A stretch of 34,057 bases of DNA. It comes from Aquabacterium sp. (GTDB taxonomy: Bacteria > Pseudomonadota > Gammaproteobacteria > Burkholderiales > Burkholderiaceae_C). A program made the position numbers and the translations under genes. Positions 18,691 to 27,182 of this stretch are shown here, piece by piece. Where the stretch lies: contig JARXAJ010000193.1 in assembly GCA_029865965.1 (NCBI GenBank), positions 1-34,057 on the forward strand, in the 5' to 3' direction. Every line of letters begins with the position of its first letter. The stretch's first letter is position 1. The notes beneath the pieces are model-generated. The model was given only the letters and a program-made list of their open reading frames with translations, did not search any database and was not told the origin of the DNA.

Positions 18691-20211
18691 GTGTTGAGCC
18701 CGCCGCCCGCACAACCGGCCCGATCGCGCGCCGGCCTGCCGTCGGTCGACCGGGTGCTGGCCTGGCCCGGCCTGGCCGATGCCCTGGCCGCCCATGGTCG
18801 GCCCCTGGTGCTGGCGGCAGTGCGTGATGCGCTGGCGGCCCAGCGCAGCTTGCTGGCTGCAGCGCCCGCGCAGCGGCCGCCCGATGCCGTCACGCTGCTG
18901 GCCGACATCACCCACCGCATCCAGGCCGCCGTACAGCCCACGCTGCGGCCGGTGTTCAACCTCACCGGCACGGTGCTGCACACCAACCTGGGCCGGGCGC
19001 CGCTGCCGCAGCAAGCGCTGGACGCCATCGCTGCGGTGGCGCGTGGTGCGGCCAACCTCGAATTCGACCTGGGTACAGGTGTGCGCGGTGACCGCGACGA
19101 CGCCGTGGCCGGCCTGCTGCAGCAACTGACCGGCGCCGAAGCCGCCACCGTCGTCAACAACACTGCCGCCGCCCTGGTGCTGGTGCTGGCGGCGCTGGCG
19201 CCCCGGCGCGAGGTGATCGTCTCGCGCGGTGAGCTCATCGAGATCGGCGGCGCCTTCCGCCTGCCCGACATCATGCGCAGCGCCGGCTGCAAGCTGCATG
19301 AGGTGGGCACAACCAACCGCACCCATCTGCGCGACCATGCTGAGGCCATCGGCCCGCGCACCGCCATGCTGCTGAAGGTGCACACCAGCAACTTCGAGAT
19401 CCAGGGCTTCAGCGCGGCGGTCAGCACGGCAGACCTGGCGCCCTTGGCACGGGCCCACGGCCTGCCGCTGGTGGTCGACCTGGGCAGTGGCGCGCTGCTT
19501 GACCTGGCGCGCTGGGGCCTGCCGCACGAGCCCACCGCCGCCGAGACCCTGGCCGCCGGTGCCGACCTGGTGCTGTTCTCGGGCGACAAGCTGCTGGGCG
19601 GGCCGCAGGCCGGCATCATCGTCGGCCGGGCCGACCTGGTGCAGCGGCTGAAGAAGCACCCCTTCAAGCGCGCGCTGCGCTGCGACAAGCTGACCCTGGC
19701 CGCGCTGGAAGCCGTGCTGCGCCTGTACGCCGACCCCGACCGCCTGGCCATGCAACTGCCCACGCTGCGCCTGCTGGTGCGGCCGGTGGCCGACATCCAG
19801 GCCCAGGCGCAGCGGCTGCAGCCGCTGCTGGCCGCCTGGCTGGGCGCGGCCTGGCAGGTGGGCGTGGCCGAGGTGATGAGCCAGATCGGCAGCGGCGCGC
19901 TGCCGGTCGACCGCCTGCCCAGCGCCGCGCTGCACCTGCAGCCGGTGGGTTTGCACCGGGGGGCGGGCAGGGCGCTCGAGGCCCTGGCCGCCGGCCTGCG
20001 GGCGCTGCCCGTGCCGGTGGTGGGCCGGGTGACCGACGGCGCACTGTGGCTGGACCTGCGCTGCCTGGACGACGAGGCCGGTTTTGCCGATCAACTGACG
20101 CGCGCCGCGCCGCCCGCGCTGGCAGCACCGCAGCCACAACCGCAGCCACAACCGCAGCCACAACCGCAGCCACAGCCGCAGCCACAACCGCAGCCACAAC
20201 CGCAGCCATGA
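18691..20211 (+). CDS. selA: SelA, L-seryl-tRNA(Sec) selenium transferase
   Basis: SelA converts Ser-tRNA(Sec) to Sec-tRNA(Sec) using selenophosphate and pyridoxal phosphate. Family blocks are visible: the N-terminal tRNA-binding helices ([13 protein letters not shown]), [20 protein letters not shown], the PLP lysine K300 in [13 protein letters not shown], and [16 protein letters not shown]. The start is GTG 18691, 27 nt after the selenoprotein stop, with no clear ribosome binding site. The product is 506 residues, longer than usual because it ends in about 27 residues of alternating Pro-Gln encoded by a 12-bp tandem repeat. Its TGA overlaps the selB ATG. Confidence 0.96.
   Translation: MLSPPPAQPARSRAGLPSVDRVLAWPGLADALAAHGRPLVLAAVRDALAAQRSLLAAAPAQRPPDAVTLLADITHRIQAAVQPTLRPVFNLTGTVLHTNLGRAPLPQQALDAIAAVARGAANLEFDLGTGVRGDRDDAVAGLLQQLTGAEAATVVNNTAAALVLVLAALAPRREVIVSRGELIEIGGAFRLPDIMRSAGCKLHEVGTTNRTHLRDHAEAIGPRTAMLLKVHTSNFEIQGFSAAVSTADLAPLARAHGLPLVVDLGSGALLDLARWGLPHEPTAAETLAAGADLVLFSGDKLLGGPQAGIIVGRADLVQRLKKHPFKRALRCDKLTLAALEAVLRLYADPDRLAMQLPTLRLLVRPVADIQAQAQRLQPLLAAWLGAAWQVGVAEVMSQIGSGALPVDRLPSAALHLQPVGLHRGAGRALEALAAGLRALPVPVVGRVTDGALWLDLRCLDDEAGFADQLTRAAPPALAAPQPQPQPQPQPQPQPQPQPQPQPQPQP
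20128..20208 (+). repeat. 12-bp tandem repeat encoding the Pro-Gln tail of SelA
   Basis: The unit CCGCAGCCACAA is repeated 6.75 times (81 bp). One copy has CAG instead of CAA (codon at 20173). Each unit adds Pro-Gln-Pro-Gln without shifting frame. The last partial copy supplies the A of the selB ATG (20208), so the array runs into the translation junction. Confidence 0.97.
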
Positions 20212-22193
20212 TCATCGCCACGGCCGGCCATGTCGACCATGGCAAGACCACCCTGGTGCAGGCCATCACCGGCATCCATACCGACCGCCAGCCCGAGGCC
20301 CAGGCCCGGGGCATGACCATCGACCTGGGCTTTGCCCACTGGCAGCCGGCGCCCGGCGTGCGCGTGGGCTTCACCGATGTGCCGGGCCATGAACGCCTGG
20401 TGCGCAACATGCTGGCCGGCGTGGCCGCCATCGACCTGGCCCTGCTGGTGGTGGCCGCCGACGACGGCCCGATGCCGCAGACCCGCGAGCACCTGGCGAT
20501 CCTGGCCCTGCTGGGCGTGCCGCAACTGGTGGTGGCGCTGACCAAGACCGACAAGGTGGACCCGGCGCGGTTGGCTGCGGCGTGGGCCGAGGTGGCGGCA
20601 CTGCTGCACGGCGGGCCGTTTGCCGGCGCGGCGGTGTTTCCGGTCGATGCGCTGTCGGGCCACGGCATGGCACCGCTGTGCCAGCATCTGGCGATCACAG
20701 CGGCGGCGCTGGCGCGGCAGCCGGCGTTTGGCTTCTTCCGCCTGGCCATCGACCGCAGCTTTGCGGTGGACGGTGCCGGTCGGGTGGTCACCGGCGCGGT
20801 GCTGGCTGGCACGGTGCGGGTGGGCGATGCGGTGCAACTGCTGCCGCAGGGCAGCGGGCTGCGGGTGCGCGGCCTGCAGGTGCTGGGTGAGGCGGTGGAC
20901 GAAGCCCGCGCCGGCCAGCGCTGCGCCGTCAACCTGGCGGGCACCGACCTGAAACGGGCGGCGCCCGAGCGCGGCGACTGGCTGGTGGCCGAGGGCGCAG
21001 CCGCTGTGAGCGACCGGCTGGATGTGCTGCTGCACTGGCCACCAGACGCCGATGCCGCGCCGGGTCCACGTGCCCAGCTGGTGCTGCACCTCGGTGCGGC
21101 GGCGGTGCCGGCACGGCTGTCGGTGCTGGATGCAGATGCGCCGCAGCCCGGCTGCCCGATGCTGGCCCGGCTGCAACTGGCGCGGCCAGTCAGCGCCGCC
21201 TGGGGCGACCGCTTTGTGCTGCGTGACGGCGCGGCCCACCGCACCCTGGCCGGTGGTCGGGTGGTCGATGCCTTCGGCCCCGCGCGGGGCAGCCGTCAGC
21301 CGCAGCGCCTGGCCCAGTTGGAAGCGCTGGCGCTGGCCGACCCGCTGGCTGCACTGGCGGCCTGGGTGGACGGCGCGCCCGACGGGGCTGACCTGTCGCA
21401 CTTTGCGCAGGCCCGTGGCCTGCAGCTTGTCGAGGCGGCCGTGCTGCACCAACGCCTGGGCCTGCAGGTGCTGGCCGGGCCTGCGGGTCTGTTGGGGCTG
21501 ACCCGGACGCATTGGCTGGCCTGGCAGGTGCGGGTGCTGCAGACGGTGGACGACTGGCATGTGCGCCAGCCCGACAGCCTGGGACCGGACGAGGCGGCAC
21601 TGCGGCGGCAACTGGCGGCAGGCGGCGCGACAAGCGCCACGACAAGCACCACGACAAGCACCCAGGCAAGCACCCAGGCAAGCCCCGGCGCGCGCGGCGC
21701 GCCAGGCCCGTCTGCGCACCCCGTGCTGCACGCCAGCCTGGCCGCAGCCGTGGCCAGCGGCAGCTTGGTGCGCGACGGCCTGTGCCACCGCCGCCCTGGA
21801 CACCGGCCAGTGCTGGCGGTCGACGATGCAGCACTGCTGGCGCGCATCACCCCACTGCTGCAGGCTGGTGGCCTGCGCCCGCCGATCCATGGTGATCTGG
21901 CCTTGCAGCTGGCCCTGTCAGTGCCCGCGCTGCAGGCAGGGCTGGCACGCCTGGTCGAGCGCGGCCTGCTGGTGGCGGTAGCGCCCAACCGCGTCTACCT
22001 GCCCGCCACGGTGCTGCAGTTGGCAGCCGAGGCGCGGGCACTGGCAGCGGCCAGCCCTGACGGCACCTACGACGCCGCCGCCTACCGCGACCGCACCGGT
22101 ATCGGCCGCAACCTGACGGTGCAGGTGATCGAGTTTCTCGACCGAGCCGGCATCACCCGGTTCGACGGCAGGCGGCACCGTCTGCGGGGGTGA
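20208..22193 (+). CDS. selB: SelB, selenocysteine-specific elongation factor
   Basis: SelB is the GTPase that brings Sec-tRNA(Sec) to UGA codons followed by a SECIS. G1 is GHVDHGKTT (residues 7-15), G3 is DVPGH, G4 is TKTD, and the N terminus [13 protein letters not shown] is the SelB form. EF-Tu-like domains 2-3 follow ([14 protein letters not shown]), then winged-helix repeats in the C terminus that bind the SECIS, ending [23 protein letters not shown]. At 661 residues it exceeds the E. coli protein (614), mainly through a Ser/Thr/Gln linker at about 475-494. The ATG lies inside the end of the selA repeat with no ribosome binding site, so initiation is probably by coupling. Confidence 0.96.
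   Translation: MIIATAGHVDHGKTTLVQAITGIHTDRQPEAQARGMTIDLGFAHWQPAPGVRVGFTDVPGHERLVRNMLAGVAAIDLALLVVAADDGPMPQTREHLAILALLGVPQLVVALTKTDKVDPARLAAAWAEVAALLHGGPFAGAAVFPVDALSGHGMAPLCQHLAITAAALARQPAFGFFRLAIDRSFAVDGAGRVVTGAVLAGTVRVGDAVQLLPQGSGLRVRGLQVLGEAVDEARAGQRCAVNLAGTDLKRAAPERGDWLVAEGAAAVSDRLDVLLHWPPDADAAPGPRAQLVLHLGAAAVPARLSVLDADAPQPGCPMLARLQLARPVSAAWGDRFVLRDGAAHRTLAGGRVVDAFGPARGSRQPQRLAQLEALALADPLAALAAWVDGAPDGADLSHFAQARGLQLVEAAVLHQRLGLQVLAGPAGLLGLTRTHWLAWQVRVLQTVDDWHVRQPDSLGPDEAALRRQLAAGGATSATTSTTTSTQASTQASPGARGAPGPSAHPVLHASLAAAVASGSLVRDGLCHRRPGHRPVLAVDDAALLARITPLLQAGGLRPPIHGDLALQLALSVPALQAGLARLVERGLLVAVAPNRVYLPATVLQLAAEARALAAASPDGTYDAAAYRDRTGIGRNLTVQVIEFLDRAGITRFDGRRHRLRG
21629..21688 (+). repeat. 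12-bp tandem repeat encoding a Ser/Thr linker in SelB
   Basis: Five 12-bp units of the form G(A/G)CAAGC(A/G/C)CC.. lie in tandem with small differences, coding for a low-complexity Thr/Ser/Gln/Ala stretch between C-terminal domains of SelB. The unit length equals that of the repeat in selA, but the sequence differs. Confidence 0.85.
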
Positions 22194-22198
22194 TGCGT

Positions 22199-22222
22199 GG
22201 GGCACACCCGGCCCGGTGCCCC
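22199..22222 (+). other. Hairpin between selB and selC
   Basis: GGGGCAC (22199-22205) and GTGCCCC (22216-22222) form a perfect 7-bp stem with a 10-nt loop, 6 nt after the selB stop. There is no T-run, so it is not a standard intrinsic terminator. It may mark a processing site upstream of the tRNA. Confidence 0.4.
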
Positions 22223-22269
22223 AGGCGACAAGGCGCCCGCCGGCTGCGTGCTACTGTGTGGCGTGTTCT

Positions 22270-22364
22270 GGAAGGGCCAGGTTCCCGGTGGGGCCCTCGG
22301 TCTTCAAAACCGGTGGGGTGCGCCCAGCGTGCCCGGTGGGTTCGACTCCCATGCCCTTCCGCCG
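22270..22364 (+). tRNA. selC: tRNA-Sec (anticodon TCA)
   Basis: The 95-nt gene has all special features of bacterial tRNA-Sec. The 8-bp acceptor stem is GGAAGGGC with GCCCTTCC (22353-22360), and the D-stem is 6 bp (GGTTCC/GGGGCC) with a 4-nt loop. The anticodon loop is CTTCAAA with TCA at 22304-22306. The variable arm is long (GGGTGC/GTGCCC) and the T-stem is 5 bp with loop TTCGACT. The discriminator is G22361. The genome has CCG at 22362-22364 instead of CCA, so the mature end needs repair or addition by the CCA enzyme. No good promoter is seen; a weak TACTGT at 22252 is possible. Confidence 0.97.
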
Positions 22365-22416
22365 GCAAGGTGCGCGCGAACCTGCTGCGTGGGCCGATCT
22401 CGGGCCTGCGCTGCCC

Positions 22417-22434
22417 GCCGTACAGCAGTACGGC
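22417..22434. other. Perfect 7-bp inverted repeat between selC and livF
   Basis: GCCGTAC and GTACGGC flank a 4-nt loop (AGCA) in the convergent gap between selC and the ABC operon. Neither strand has a T-run after it, so its use as a terminator is doubtful. The rest of 22365-22509 holds nothing I can support. Confidence 0.4.
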
Positions 22435-22509
22435 TGCGCTGCTCGACCCGACCTCGACCCGCTTGCGACGGTTCTCGCACACCTTGCCGCACCGCGGCAC
22501 GCACGCAGA

Positions 22510-23220
22510 TCAGCCGTGCACGCCGGTGTACTCGCTCATGATCGCCAGGTCGCCCAGGTGTTCACGCGGAATCTCTTCGCCGAGCTGGCCGCGCTTGATC
22601 ACCAGCACGCGTTGCGACACGGCGGCGATGAACTCCAGGTTCTGTTCCACCAGCACGATGGTGAGCTGCATGCGGTCGCGCAGCGTGGCCAGGGTCTCGG
22701 CAATCTCTTCGATGATCGACGGCTGGATGCCTTCGGTGGGCTCGTCCAACAACAGCAGGCTGGGTTGGCCGGCCAGCGCGCGGGCCAGGGCCAGCAACTG
22801 CTGCTCGCCGCCCGACAGCGACCCGCCCGTGCGGTCGAGCAGCGGCTTCAGACGCGGAAAGTCGGCCAGCAGGCGGTCGATGCCTTCACTGCCCAGCTGG
22901 CCGGTCTTGACCAGGCCCATGCGCAGGTTGTCGGTGACGCTGAGCGCCGGAAAGATCTCGCGCCCTTGCGGCACATAAGCCATGCCCAGGCGGGCGCGGG
23001 CATGGGGCGCGGCGCGGGTGATGTCGGCGTCATTGAGCGTGACCGTGCCCGCCGTGGCGCGCAGCGCGCCGATCAGCGTGCGCAGCAGCGTGGTCTTGCC
23101 CATGCCGTTGTGGCCGAGGATGCCGACTGATTCACCCTGGGCGATCGACAGTGTGATGTCGCGCAACACCGGGATGGCGCCGTAGCCGGCACACAGGCCG
23201 TTTGCTTGCAACATCGGCAT
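22510..23220 (-). CDS. livF: LivF-type ABC transporter ATPase (branched-chain amino acid/amide/urea class)
   Basis: The 236-residue ATPase has Walker A GHNGMGKTT, signature LSGGEQQLLALARAL and Walker B LLLLDEPTEG, and the PQGREIFPALSV segment typical of LivF/UrtE. It energises import with LivG, LivH and LivM. Its ATG overlaps the livG stop by ATGA. It is the last gene of the amidase operon. The amidase and the binding proteins upstream suggest an amide or urea-type substrate rather than leucine. Confidence 0.9.
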   Translation of the reverse strand: MPMLQANGLCAGYGAIPVLRDITLSIAQGESVGILGHNGMGKTTLLRTLIGALRATAGTVTLNDADITRAAPHARARLGMAYVPQGREIFPALSVTDNLRMGLVKTGQLGSEGIDRLLADFPRLKPLLDRTGGSLSGGEQQLLALARALAGQPSLLLLDEPTEGIQPSIIEEIAETLATLRDRMQLTIVLVEQNLEFIAAVSQRVLVIKRGQLGEEIPREHLGDLAIMSEYTGVHG

Positions 23221-23945
23221 CAGTGGGCTTTCTTGCCGAGGTAGATCTGCTGCACAAGCGGGTCGCTCATGATGCGGTCCGGGGTGTCTTCACGCAGGAT
23301 GGCGCCCTGGTGCAGCACCGTCACCTTCTTGGCGATCATGCGGATGAAGTTCATGTCGTGTTCCACCACCACCAGCGCATGCTGGCGGTTGATTTCCAGG
23401 ATCAGCTCGGCGGTGCGGGCCACCTCGGCGTCGCTCATGCCGGCGGCGGGTTCGTCCAGCAGGATCAGCGGTGGGTCGGCGGCAATCACCACCGCAATCT
23501 CGACCCACTGGCGCAGGCCGTGGGCCAGCAAGCCGGCCAGGTTGTCCTTGTGGGCCAGCATTCCCACGCGCTCCAGCGTGTCGCGGGTGATGCGCTCGGC
23601 CTGCTGGTTGCTGTTGATGCGGCGGGCCGACAGCCACACGTTCTCCCACACCGACAGGCCGTTGAACAGGCTGGGCACCTGGGTCTTGATGCCGATGCCC
23701 ATGCGGCCCGGCTCATGCGGCTGCATGTTCGAGATGTCCTGCCCGCGGAACAGGATCTGGCCCGAACTGGGCTTGGTCTGGCCGGTCAGCAGCTTGAAGA
23801 AGGTGCTTTTGCCGGCACCGTTGGGGCCGATGACACAGCGCAGTTCGGCTTCGGCCAGGCTGAAGTTGACGTCGCGGGTGGCATGCACACCGCCGAAGCG
23901 CACGTTCAGCATGCGGGTCTCGAGCAGCGGGACGGGCGTGCTCAT
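23220..23945 (-). CDS. livG: LivG/UrtD-type ABC transporter ATPase
   Basis: The 241-residue ATPase has Walker A GPNGAGKST, Walker B LILLDEPAAGM and the H-motif VEHDMNF. The signature position reads LAHGLRQWVEIAV rather than LSGG, a form found in the UrtD (urea/amide) branch of LivG-like ATPases. That supports an amide/urea transporter. The gene overlaps livF downstream and livM upstream by 4 nt each, so the set is translationally coupled. Confidence 0.9.
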   Translation of the reverse strand: MSTPVPLLETRMLNVRFGGVHATRDVNFSLAEAELRCVIGPNGAGKSTFFKLLTGQTKPSSGQILFRGQDISNMQPHEPGRMGIGIKTQVPSLFNGLSVWENVWLSARRINSNQQAERITRDTLERVGMLAHKDNLAGLLAHGLRQWVEIAVVIAADPPLILLDEPAAGMSDAEVARTAELILEINRQHALVVVEHDMNFIRMIAKKVTVLHQGAILREDTPDRIMSDPLVQQIYLGKKAH

Positions 23946-25006
23946 GGCGCGTTCTCTGCTTGCGGCAGCGCGGTGGCGGGCTGCGGGTCAGCGGGCGCTT
24001 TGCGGCGGCGCCAGGCGGCTTCGAGCACATCGCCGAGGCTGGGCACGATGCCGCGCGGCACCAACAGCACAAACACCACCAGGATGGCGCCCAGCACCAG
24101 GTTGGAATTGAAGGTCTGCTGGGTGCCGATGGCGGTGGTCAGCCACTGGATGGCCACGCAACCCACGACAGGGCCCACCAGCGTGCCCAGGCCGCCCACG
24201 ATCACCCAGATGATGATCTGCGCCGACATCGCCAGGCCGAAGATGGTGGGGCTGGTGAAGGCGCCCCAGTTGGCGAACAGGCAGCCCGCCAGCCCGGCGA
24301 TGGCGCCGCCCAGGGTGAAGCAGGCCAGCTTGTAGGCCCGCGCGTCGTAGCCCAGCAGCAGCACGCGTTGTTCGTTTTCCTTGGCAGCGATGATCACGCG
24401 GCCGATCTTGGATGCGATCACCCACCGCAAGCCGGCGTACACCACCAGCAGGCAGACCATGGCGATGGAAAACAGCGACTGCTGGCTCAGCACTTCATCG
24501 GGGTTGCCCGGGATGTTGAGCGTGGGGATGCCGGGGATGCCGTTGAAGCCGCCCAGCGGCGCGTTGCCGATCTTCCATTCCGGCCCGGCCGTGGAATTGA
24601 CCAGGTTGAACAGGATGAGCGTGACGGTGAGCGTGATCACGCCCATGTACACATCCGACAGGCGGCCGTAGAAGATCACATAACCCAGCAAGGCAGCGAA
24701 CAGGGCCGGCACCACGATGGCCAGCAGGAAGGGCACGGTGCTGTCGCCCATGTTGATCACGGCAATGGCGTAGGTGTAGGCGCCCAGGCCGAAGAAGGCG
24801 GCTTGGCCGAAGCACAGGATGCCGCCAAAGCCCCAGATGAAGCCCAGGCTCACGCCCAGGATGGCCATCACCGCATAGATGGTCAGCTGGATCAGGGTGA
24901 AGTCGTCCACCATGCCCGGCAGCAGGAACAGCAGGGCCGTGCCGATGGCCAATGTCAACGCAGCGCTGTGCCACGAACTCGCGAACTTCACAACACCGAG
25001 CTTCAC
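23942..25006 (-). CDS. livM: LivM-type ABC transporter permease
   Basis: The 354-residue integral membrane protein has multiple hydrophobic segments and LivM/UrtC landmarks: GFGGILCFGQAAFFGLGAY and the coupling loop IAAKENEQRVLLLGYDARAYK. It forms the translocation channel with LivH. The start is GTG 25006, overlapping the livH stop. The C-terminal 30 residues are a charged Ala/Pro-rich tail. Confidence 0.92.
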   Translation of the reverse strand: MKLGVVKFASSWHSAALTLAIGTALLFLLPGMVDDFTLIQLTIYAVMAILGVSLGFIWGFGGILCFGQAAFFGLGAYTYAIAVINMGDSTVPFLLAIVVPALFAALLGYVIFYGRLSDVYMGVITLTVTLILFNLVNSTAGPEWKIGNAPLGGFNGIPGIPTLNIPGNPDEVLSQQSLFSIAMVCLLVVYAGLRWVIASKIGRVIIAAKENEQRVLLLGYDARAYKLACFTLGGAIAGLAGCLFANWGAFTSPTIFGLAMSAQIIIWVIVGGLGTLVGPVVGCVAIQWLTTAIGTQQTFNSNLVLGAILVVFVLLVPRGIVPSLGDVLEAAWRRRKAPADPQPATALPQAENAP

Positions 25007-25869
25007 AGTGACCCCTTGAAGAAACGGCCGGTGATGCCCTGCGGCAGCAGCCGCAGCATGACGATGGCGGCAAACAGCAGCGCCACCTCACCGAACACCG
25101 GCGTGGTGACGAAGGTGGCCACCTGGTTGATGGCACCGAACAGCCCCGACGCACTGACCAGCCCGACCAGAATGGCCGGACCGCCACCGATGACGGTGAT
25201 GAAGGCCTTGGCGATGAAGGCGCCGCCCATGGTGGGCACCACGCCGGTCAGCGGCGCCAACAGTGCACCGGCCAGGCCCGACAGCGCCGCCCCCACAGCA
25301 AAAGTGACCGAATACACCCGGCTGGGGCTGATGCCCAGCGCGTCGGCCATCTCCGGTTTCTGCATCGTGCCGCGGGCGATCAGGCCCCAGGACGTGCGCA
25401 GCAGCACCCAGCGGATGGCCAAGGCCAGCACCACCGCCACGGCGATGATCACCAGCGTGTAGCTGCTGACCGAATAGGCGCCAATGCGGAAGCTGCCCAG
25501 CGGCGCCGACACGCCGGCCGTGGTGTTGCCGGCAATGGACGTGACGATGCCCACCAGCAGCAGCGACAGGCCCCAGGTGGCCAGCATGGTGTCGACCATG
25601 CGGCCGTAGAGCCGCCGGATCACCAGCCGTTCCAGCACCACCCCGATCAGGCCCACGGCCACCGGCGCCACGATGAACATCGCCAGCCAGAGGTTGAGCC
25701 CCAGCCCGTGGGCGGTGATGGTGGCGAAGGCGCCCAGCATCATGAACTCTCCATGCGCCAGGTTGATCACCTTCATCATGCCGAAGATGACGGCCAGGCC
25801 GGCCGACACGATGACCAGGCTGGCCACCGCGTAGAGCACCTGGATCAAGACAACCGCTGCGAGGTCCAT
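25003..25869 (-). CDS. livH: LivH-type ABC transporter permease
   Basis: The product (about 288 residues from ATG 25869) has the LivH/UrtB core FGMMKVINLAHGEFMMLGAF and the coupling segment RGTMQKPEMADALGIS, with many hydrophobic helices. The frame stays open to 25941, but that part overlaps the binding-protein gene and is hydrophilic, so MDLAAVVLIQVLYAV is preferred as start. It follows the binding-protein gene by 17 nt. Confidence 0.91.
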   Translation of the reverse strand: MDLAAVVLIQVLYAVASLVIVSAGLAVIFGMMKVINLAHGEFMMLGAFATITAHGLGLNLWLAMFIVAPVAVGLIGVVLERLVIRRLYGRMVDTMLATWGLSLLLVGIVTSIAGNTTAGVSAPLGSFRIGAYSVSSYTLVIIAVAVVLALAIRWVLLRTSWGLIARGTMQKPEMADALGISPSRVYSVTFAVGAALSGLAGALLAPLTGVVPTMGGAFIAKAFITVIGGGPAILVGLVSASGLFGAINQVATFVTTPVFGEVALLFAAIVMLRLLPQGITGRFFKGSL

Positions 25870-25886
25870 GCTGGGGCCGGCCGTGA

Positions 25887-27110
25887 TCAGACTTTGATGA
25901 CGTATTGCTGGTTGTCGCGCGGGTTCTTCTTCAGGTCGCACACCGCACTTGTGTCGGTGGGTGCCTGCTGCGGGAAGGTCTGCAGGATGTTGAGCTTCTT
26001 GGCCTTCACCTCGGCCACGCTCACGTTCAGGATGCAGTGGTGGGTGGCGGGGTCGATGCTGACCTTGCCGCTGGGGCCCATGATGCTGATGCCTGATTCA
26101 AGCGCCGTGGTGACCTTGCCGATCTCGACGGAGTTGGCCTTCTTCACGCCTTCGGCCCAAAGCTTGAAGCCCTGGTAGGTGCCCATCGCCAGTTCCGTGA
26201 TGTTGGGGTAGTCCTTGCCGAAGCGCTTGTGGAAGCGCTCCTTGAAGGCCTTGTTCTCAGGCGTGTCGATGTTCTCGAAGTAGTTGTACGACAGCAGGAA
26301 GCCGTCGGCCTCTTCGGGCGACAGCACGATGTGCTCATTGCCCACAGCAAACGTGGTCGACGCCAGCGGGATCTTCTTGGTCAGGCCGGCTGCCGCCCAC
26401 TGGCGGTAGAACGACATGTGCGCACCACCCACCAGGGCCGAGACCACCATGTCGGGCTTGGCCGCCTCGATCTTGGCGATGGTCGGACCGAAGGTCGTCA
26501 CATCGAGCGGGAAGAAGTCGATCGAGGCGATGCTGCCGCCGTTTTCCATCGCGAACTTCTTGACCCACTGCGATGTGATCTGGCCGTAGTTGTAGTCGGC
26601 CGCGATGACATAGATTTTCTTGCCCCACTTCTTCATGGCGTAGGGGATCAACTTGCCCACCGTCTGCGCCGGCGTCACGCCGGTGCTGAAGGTGCCGCGG
26701 TCGCACACGCCGCCTTCGTACTGGGTGTTGTAGAAGTACAGGGTCTTGTTGCGGTTGAGCACCGGGCGGATCACCTCGCGTGATGCAGACGTGATGCCGC
26801 CATGCACCACCGCCACCTTGTCCTTCAGGGCTGCCTGCTGCGCAAACTGCGCGTACATCTGCATGTTGCTCTGCGGGTCGTAGCTGACCAGCTTGAGCTT
26901 CTTGCCCAGCAGGCCGCCGGCAGCGTTCTGCTCTTCAATGGCCAGGGTCAGACAGTCCAGCATGGGCTTGCCGTAGATGTCGAGCCCGCCAGACAGGTCG
27001 TGGATGCTGCCCACGCCGATCTCGTCGGCCGCCAGGGCAGACAAGGGCAGGATGGCCGAGCTGCCGGCGAATGCGGCGCCCGATGACTGGATGAATTTGC
27101 GGCGGTCCAT
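25887..27110 (-). CDS. Periplasmic substrate-binding protein of the amide/urea ABC transporter
   Basis: The 407-residue protein begins with a twin-arginine-like signal (MDRRKFIQSSG, then a hydrophobic stretch and a cleavage-like ALAAD near residue 27), so it is probably exported folded by Tat. The mature part is a type I periplasmic binding fold of the UrtA/AmiC/FmdD group (GSIHDLSGGLDIYGKPM, YNYFENIDTPENKAF, FGKDYPNITELAMGTYQGF). These bind short amides or urea. AGGAACC precedes the ATG. It sits between the amidase and the permease genes, so the substrate is likely that of the amidase. Confidence 0.88.
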   Translation of the reverse strand: MDRRKFIQSSGAAFAGSSAILPLSALAADEIGVGSIHDLSGGLDIYGKPMLDCLTLAIEEQNAAGGLLGKKLKLVSYDPQSNMQMYAQFAQQAALKDKVAVVHGGITSASREVIRPVLNRNKTLYFYNTQYEGGVCDRGTFSTGVTPAQTVGKLIPYAMKKWGKKIYVIAADYNYGQITSQWVKKFAMENGGSIASIDFFPLDVTTFGPTIAKIEAAKPDMVVSALVGGAHMSFYRQWAAAGLTKKIPLASTTFAVGNEHIVLSPEEADGFLLSYNYFENIDTPENKAFKERFHKRFGKDYPNITELAMGTYQGFKLWAEGVKKANSVEIGKVTTALESGISIMGPSGKVSIDPATHHCILNVSVAEVKAKKLNILQTFPQQAPTDTSAVCDLKKNPRDNQQYVIKV

Positions 27111-27182
27111 GGTGGTTCCTGTTGTAGTGGCTGGAGAGGACAGGGCAGCCAGCCGCTCAGCGGCCGGCCCAAAGGGGAAAGG

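Noticed and set aside
20128-20208. CRISPR-like array
   Set aside because: Units are 12 bp, directly tandem with no spacers, and translate as part of SelA.
22417-22434. Intrinsic terminator of the sel operon
   Set aside because: The stem is perfect but no T-run follows on either strand.
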